A DNA stretch of 18,191 nt from CAWJEL01 sp964647255 (GTDB lineage Bacteria; Chloroflexota; Anaerolineae; CG2-30-64-16), in contig CAZYGI010000071.1 in the NCBI GenBank assembly GCA_964647255.1, positions 1 to 18,191 of the forward strand, in the 5' to 3' direction. Both the position numbers and the translations under genes were made by a program. Numbering within the stretch: the first letter of the stretch is position 1; every line of letters begins with the position of its first letter. Below, piece after piece: positions 14,557-18,191 of the stretch. The notes beneath the pieces were generated by a model. That model had not been told where the DNA came from and made no database searches. It saw only the letters and a list, made by a program, of their open reading frames with translations.

Positions 14557-15687
14557 TCACTCTTCGCCGAGTGCGGCCTTGCGGCTGGTTTCCATTGCTT
14601 CCATCAGCGCCTTCCAGGCGCTCGCAAAGGACTTGACGCCTTCGGCCTCAAGTTCAGCGGTGACGGTCGCCATCGAGATGCCTAGCGCTTCCAGCCTGGC
14701 CATGGCCTGGAAGGCTCCCGGCAGGTCCTCTTCCAGGCTGCCGGCGCGCACGATCCCGTGATCCAGGAACGCCTTCAGGGTCGCCGGCGGGACGGTGTTG
14801 ACCGTGTCCTGGCCGACCAGCTCCTCGATGTAAATCACATCGCGGTACGCCGGGTTCTTGGTGCCAGTGGAGGCCCACAGCGGACGCTGCGCCCGGCCGC
14901 CCAGCGCCGCCAGCTTCGCGAAGCGCTCTGATCCGAAGATAGTCTTGAAGTCACTGTACGCCAGCCGGGCATTTGCGATCGCAGCCTGGCCCACTGCTTG
15001 GACCGCCTTCTCAGCGCGGAAGCCGCCGCGGTCTATCATGGCGTTCAGATGACCGTCCACCTTGGTGTCGACGCGGGAGACGAAGAAGGACGCGACTGAG
15101 GCGATGGAATCAATCGGCAACCCTTTGGCCGCGCGCCGGGCGAGGCCGCTGATGTACATCTCCATCACCGCCCAGTACCGCTCGCGCGAGAAGATCAGCG
15201 TGACGTTAACGTTGATGCCTGCCTCGATCGCCTGCAAGATGGCCGGTAGGCCCTCCAACGTCGCGGGGATCTTGACCATCAGGTTTGGCCGGTCCACCCA
15301 CTTCCAGAGCCGCTTGGCCTCCGATAGCGTCGCCAGGGTGTCATTGGCCAGATAGGGGTTGACCTCCAGGCTGACGTAGCCATCGCCCTTGTTGCTCTTG
15401 TCATAGAGCGGCCGCAGCAGATCGGCGGCCGCGCGGATGTCCTCGACCGCCAGCTCCCAGAAGATCTCTTCCCCGGTCTTGCCGGCCTTTGCCAGCGGGA
15501 TCAGGCCCTCGTCGTAATCGTGCGACTTGGTCACCGCGTTCATGAAGATCGTCGGGTTGGAGGTGACGCCGCGGATTTCGCCGCGGGCGATCATGCCGGC
15601 CAGCTCGCCGTTGTTCAGCAGCCGGCGCTCGACGTTGTCGTACCAGACAGACTGGCCGACCTGGTGCAGTTGTTGGGATGTATTCAT
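14557..15687 (-). CDS. tal: Transaldolase
   Basis: A 376-residue transaldolase that moves a dihydroxyacetone unit from sedoheptulose-7-phosphate to glyceraldehyde-3-phosphate, giving fructose-6-phosphate and erythrose-4-phosphate. The Schiff-base lysine is Lys139 in NLMVKIPAT. Other family residues are Asp17 (WYDN), Asn45 (TSNPTIF), Glu107 (SLEVNP) and the INVNVTLIFSRERY stretch. The length fits the Tal group found in actinobacteria and cyanobacteria (about 370 residues) rather than the 220-residue MipB type or 317-residue TalB. ATG 15685-15687 has GAGGAG seven bases upstream. It follows tkt by 54 bases, with a hairpin that may influence access to this ribosome binding site. Tal and Tkt together form the carbon-rearranging part of the pentose-phosphate pathway. 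Confidence 0.96.
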   Translation of the reverse strand: MNTSQQLHQVGQSVWYDNVERRLLNNGELAGMIARGEIRGVTSNPTIFMNAVTKSHDYDEGLIPLAKAGKTGEEIFWELAVEDIRAAADLLRPLYDKSNKGDGYVSLEVNPYLANDTLATLSEAKRLWKWVDRPNLMVKIPATLEGLPAILQAIEAGINVNVTLIFSRERYWAVMEMYISGLARRAAKGLPIDSIASVASFFVSRVDTKVDGHLNAMIDRGGFRAEKAVQAVGQAAIANARLAYSDFKTIFGSERFAKLAALGGRAQRPLWASTGTKNPAYRDVIYIEELVGQDTVNTVPPATLKAFLDHGIVRAGSLEEDLPGAFQAMARLEALGISMATVTAELEAEGVKSFASAWKALMEAMETSRKAALGEE

Positions 15688-15693
15688 ACGTTT

Positions 15694-15735
15694 CTCCTCG
15701 ATAGGAGTCGGGGCGGAGACGACCCGCCCCGACTC
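15694..15735 (-). promoter_or_regulatory. Two competing hairpins in the tkt-tal gap
   Basis: A perfect 12-bp stem (15705-15716, GAGTCGGGGCGG, with 15724-15735; 7-base loop) starts six bases after the tkt stop. A second 5-bp stem (15694-15698 with 15703-15707; 4-base loop) would cover the tal ribosome binding site AGGAG. The two share bases 15705-15707, so they cannot both form. The large stem is much stronger and should free the binding site. No T-run follows. Confidence 0.6.
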
Positions 15736-15741
15736 ATGGAC

Positions 15742-17739
15742 CTAGAGCAGTTCTTCGGCGGTCTTCACGACGTTATCGGCCGTGAGACCGAATTTCTCGA
15801 AGACCGTAGCGGCCGGCGCGGAGGCGCCGTAGTGATCAATGCCGATGACCCGGCCCTGCGAGCCGACGAACTTGTGCCAGCCCAGGCTGAGGGCGGCTTC
15901 GACGGCCACCCGCGCCGTGACATCCGGCGGGAAGACGGAATCCTTGTACGCCTGCTCTTGTTCATCGAAGAGCCGCCAGCTCGGAACAGACACCAGGCGG
16001 ACCGCGACGCCCTTTTCGGCCAGGCGTTTGCCGGCCTCGATGATCAGGCCCACTTCCGAGCCGCTCGCCATCAGGATGAGCTGCGGCTCGGCGCCGTAGT
16101 CCTTGAGGACATACGCGCCCCGTTTCAAGCCTGAGGCCGGCGCGTAGGTTGTGCGATCCAGTGTCGGCAGATTCTGCCGCGTCAGCACCAGCGCCGAGGG
16201 GCGATGGGCTTCCTCGACCGCTGTGATCCAGGCCTCGCGCACCTCGTTCGCGTCCGCTGGTCGCAGGTCAACCAGGTTGGGGATCGCGCGCAGCGCGGCG
16301 AGGTGTTCAATGGGTTGGTGGGTGGGGCCATCTTCGCCCACACCGATGCTGTCGTGGGTGAAGACCGAGATTCGCCGCAGGTGCGACAGCGCGGCGACAC
16401 GCAACACCGGCCGCATGTAATCGGAAAAGACAAAGAACGTTGAGTCGAAGGGGATGATGCCGCCATGATACGCCAGACCGTTCGTGACCGCGCCCATCCC
16501 GTGCTCGCGCACGCCGAAGTGGATGTTGCGGCCTTCGCGGCAGTCGGGCGCGAACCCAGGGCTGGAGTTCATCCAGGTCAGCGTCGAAGGCGCCAGATCG
16601 GCTGAACCGCCGACCAGGTCTGGGAGCCGCTCGGCGATGGCGTTGAGCACCTTGCCGGAGGAGGCGCGCGAGGCGAGGCCCTTCGGGTCGGCCGGGAATT
16701 CGATCAAACCATCGGCCCAGTTTGCCGGCAGTTTTCCGGCCAGCCGGCGCTCCAGCTCCGCGGCCAGCTCGGGATATTCGGCCCGATAGGCCTCGAACTT
16801 CGCCTGCCAGGCGGCTTCCAGTTCGGCGCCGCGGGCCACAGCCTGCCGGAAGACAGCTAACGCTTCGGCTGGGATGTAAAAGCGGGGTTCAACCGGCCAA
16901 CCGACGTTCTCTTTGGCAGCATTCAACTCCTTGTCGCCCGGCGGTTCGCCGTGCGCCTTCGCGGTTCCCTGGCGGGTGGGCAGGCCGTAGCCGATGATGT
17001 TGCGCACCACGATGAGCGAAGGCCGGGGGTCCTGTTTGGCGGCCTCGATGGCCCGGTTGATGGCCTCCACATCCAGCCCGTCCGCGACGTATTGCACGTG
17101 CCAGCCGTAGGCCTCGAACCGCTTGCCCCGATCTTCGGTGAACGCGAGCTCGGTGGAGCCTTCGATGGAGATGCGATTGTCGTCGTACAGGTAGATGAGC
17201 TTGCCCAGGCTCAGGTGGCCGGCCAGCGAGGCGGCCTCCGAAGCCACGCCCTCCATCAGATCGCCGTCGGTGACGATGCCGTAGGTGTAGTGGTCAATGA
17301 TATTGTGCCCGGGTCGGTTGTAGACCGCAGCCAGGTGCGCCTCAGCGATCGCCATGCCCACGCCGTTGCTGAGCCCCGCGCCCAGCGGGCCGGTGGTGGC
17401 TTCGACTCCCGGCGTCAGGCCGAACTCCGGGTGGCCTGGCGTCAGGCTGCCCCACTGGCGGAAACGCTTCAGCTCGTCCAGGGGCAGGGCGTAACCCGTC
17501 AGGTGTAGCAGGGTGTACAACAGCATGGAGCCATGCCCACCCGACAGGACGAAGCGGTCACGATTGGGCCATTTCGGGTCGGCGGGGTTGTGCCGCAGAT
17601 GTTTCGTCCAGATCGTGTAGGCCGACGGGGCCGTGCCCATGGGTAAGCCGGGGTGTCCCGAATTGGCCTGCTGCACGCCGTCGGCTGACAGGAAGCGGAT
17701 AGTGTTGATGCACAATTGCTCAAGAGACTGTTCGGGCAT
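15742..17739 (-). CDS. tkt: Transketolase
   Basis: A 665-residue thiamine diphosphate enzyme that moves two-carbon units between sugar phosphates. The substrate and cofactor histidines are in NSGHPG (His29), GGHGSM (His69) and TPGHPE (His103). The cofactor motif TDGDLMEG begins at 157 and ends at the DDN of residues 186-188. The C-terminal half has VREHGMG with the catalytic Glu, FSDYMRPVLR, and HDSIGVGEDGPTHQPIE. The open frame extends 23 codons upstream, but those codons are the translation of heptamer repeats (RHSPSVIRHSFFV); ATG 17737-17739 with AAAGGAG six bases upstream is the real start. Length equals that of typical bacterial transketolases. It follows gnd and precedes tal in a natural pentose-phosphate order. 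The same enzyme could serve a Calvin cycle, but no RuBisCO or phosphoribulokinase is seen here. Confidence 0.97.
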   Translation of the reverse strand: MPEQSLEQLCINTIRFLSADGVQQANSGHPGLPMGTAPSAYTIWTKHLRHNPADPKWPNRDRFVLSGGHGSMLLYTLLHLTGYALPLDELKRFRQWGSLTPGHPEFGLTPGVEATTGPLGAGLSNGVGMAIAEAHLAAVYNRPGHNIIDHYTYGIVTDGDLMEGVASEAASLAGHLSLGKLIYLYDDNRISIEGSTELAFTEDRGKRFEAYGWHVQYVADGLDVEAINRAIEAAKQDPRPSLIVVRNIIGYGLPTRQGTAKAHGEPPGDKELNAAKENVGWPVEPRFYIPAEALAVFRQAVARGAELEAAWQAKFEAYRAEYPELAAELERRLAGKLPANWADGLIEFPADPKGLASRASSGKVLNAIAERLPDLVGGSADLAPSTLTWMNSSPGFAPDCREGRNIHFGVREHGMGAVTNGLAYHGGIIPFDSTFFVFSDYMRPVLRVAALSHLRRISVFTHDSIGVGEDGPTHQPIEHLAALRAIPNLVDLRPADANEVREAWITAVEEAHRPSALVLTRQNLPTLDRTTYAPASGLKRGAYVLKDYGAEPQLILMASGSEVGLIIEAGKRLAEKGVAVRLVSVPSWRLFDEQEQAYKDSVFPPDVTARVAVEAALSLGWHKFVGSQGRVIGIDHYGASAPAATVFEKFGLTADNVVKTAEELL

Positions 17740-17753
17740 ACCGATCTCCTTTA

Positions 17754-17788
17754 CGAAAAACGAATGACGAATAACCGATGGCGAATGG
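17754..17788. repeat. Five tandem heptamers CGAATRR upstream of tkt
   Basis: Read on the plus strand the units are CGAAAAA, CGAATGA, CGAATAA, CCGATGG and CGAATGG, with an exact 7-base period, followed by CGAATTCG. Such short tandem heptamers are known from some cyanobacterial and Chloroflexota genomes. A related run lies at 14471-14491. Confidence 0.75.
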
Positions 17789-17812
17789 CGAATTCGTTGC
17801 TTCGCCATTCGC
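17781..17812 (-). repeat. Perfect 12-bp hairpin between gnd and tkt
   Basis: GCGAATGGCGAA at 17781-17792 is perfectly complementary to 17801-17812, with an 8-base loop. It begins eight bases after the gnd stop. Its arms are built from the same CGAATGG units as the heptamer run beside it, so the hairpin may have arisen by inversion of the repeats. Confidence 0.7.
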
Positions 17813-17819
17813 AGATTCG

Positions 17820-18191
17820 CTACGCCTGATAGGCGCGTGATGTCACCGCGCCGCCCACACCGGTCCAGTTGGTGTGGAAGAACTGGCCCCGCGGCTGGTC
17901 AATGCGCTCGTAGGTGTGCGCGCCGAAGTAGTCGCGCTGGGCCTGCGTCAGGTTCGCCGGCAGGCGCTCGCTGCGGTAGCCGTCGTAGAACGCCAGCGAG
18001 CTGGACAGGGTCGGGACCGGGATGCCCAGCGCGACCGCGGCCGATACGACCCGGCGCCAGGCCGCGTCGCCGTCCGCCATCGCCTGCTGGAAGTACGGCG
18101 CCAGCAGCAGGTTCGGCAGGTTCGGGTCCGCGTCGAACGCCTCCTTGATCTTGCCCAGGAAGACCGAGCGGATGATGCAGCCGCCGCGCCA
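17820..18191 (-). CDS. gnd: 6-phosphogluconate dehydrogenase (decarboxylating), C-terminal part
   Basis: Oxidatively decarboxylates 6-phosphogluconate to ribulose-5-phosphate with reduction of NADP. Only the last 123 residues are present; the gene starts beyond the right edge. The frame opens with WRGGCIIRSVFLGKI, a highly conserved stretch of the all-helical C-terminal domain, continues through NLLLAPYF and FYDGYRSERLPANLTQAQRDYFGAHTYER, and ends with the usual FHTNWTG tail, which helps close the partner subunit's active site. The final 13 residues after NWTG are a short extension ending in a TAG stop. The NADP-binding domain cannot be examined, so cofactor preference is inferred from family. 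It stands first in the visible pentose-phosphate run, 80 bases before tkt. Confidence 0.95.
   Translation of the reverse strand, partial: WRGGCIIRSVFLGKIKEAFDADPNLPNLLLAPYFQQAMADGDAAWRRVVSAAVALGIPVPTLSSSLAFYDGYRSERLPANLTQAQRDYFGAHTYERIDQPRGQFFHTNWTGVGGAVTSRAYQA

Noticed and set aside
14459..14560. 34-codon N-terminal extension of RpiA overlapping tal
   Set aside because: The extension reads through the gap palindrome and lacks homology; GGAGG precedes the ATG at 14458.
17740..17808. 23-codon N-terminal extension of transketolase
   Set aside because: It is the translation of heptamer repeats, and a strong ribosome binding site precedes the internal ATG.
17754..17812. CRISPR-like array
   Set aside because: The repeat unit is only 7 bases with no spacers, and no cas genes are present.

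Overview
This window holds twelve complete genes and two partial ones (one at each edge), all on the minus strand, in GC-rich DNA with mostly short gaps. No rRNA, tRNA, insertion sequence or CRISPR array is visible. The gene families, the GC content and the dispersed short palindromes and heptamer repeats between genes suggest a bacterium of the Chloroflexota (Anaerolineae or Caldilineae-like). That placement is an inference from general resemblance, not a phylogenetic result. The Tat-exported molybdoenzyme with a NrfD anchor points to anaerobic or facultative respiration.

In transcription order (right to left) the first block, 18191 to 6734, is a central sugar-phosphate cluster: gnd (5' part missing), tkt, tal, rpiA, a P-type Ca2+-type ATPase, pgi, glgC and gap. 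It covers the oxidative pentose-phosphate exit (Gnd), the pentose isomerase and both carbon-shuffling enzymes, the branch point at glucose-6-phosphate/fructose-6-phosphate (Pgi), lower glycolysis (Gap) and commitment to glycogen (GlgC). The calcium-type pump between rpiA and pgi is the odd member.

A 282-base gap (6452-6733) separates this from the second block, 6451 to 832. This is a complex iron-sulfur molybdoenzyme operon: a Tat-signal catalytic subunit, a four-cluster ferredoxin-like subunit, a NrfD-type membrane anchor, a TorD-family chaperone and an FmdE-family protein with a C-terminal zinc ribbon. The substrate cannot be read from the sequence. Beyond a weak terminator-like structure lies pgm (3' part missing at the left edge), which would supply glucose-1-phosphate to GlgC, so the respiratory operon sits inside a sugar-phosphate neighbourhood.

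The most unusual structure is between the genes. Nearly every gap in the sugar-phosphate block carries a perfect or near-perfect hairpin between one stop codon and the next ribosome binding site, without a T-run that would mark a terminator. The arms mostly differ in sequence from gap to gap. In tkt-tal the hairpin shares bases with a second stem that would mask the tal ribosome binding site. Heptamers (CGAATRR) and hexamers (CCTYAR) recur in several gaps. Within the proteins, Pgi lacks about 19 residues of a usually conserved active-site loop between its catalytic Glu and His, while all three catalytic residues remain.
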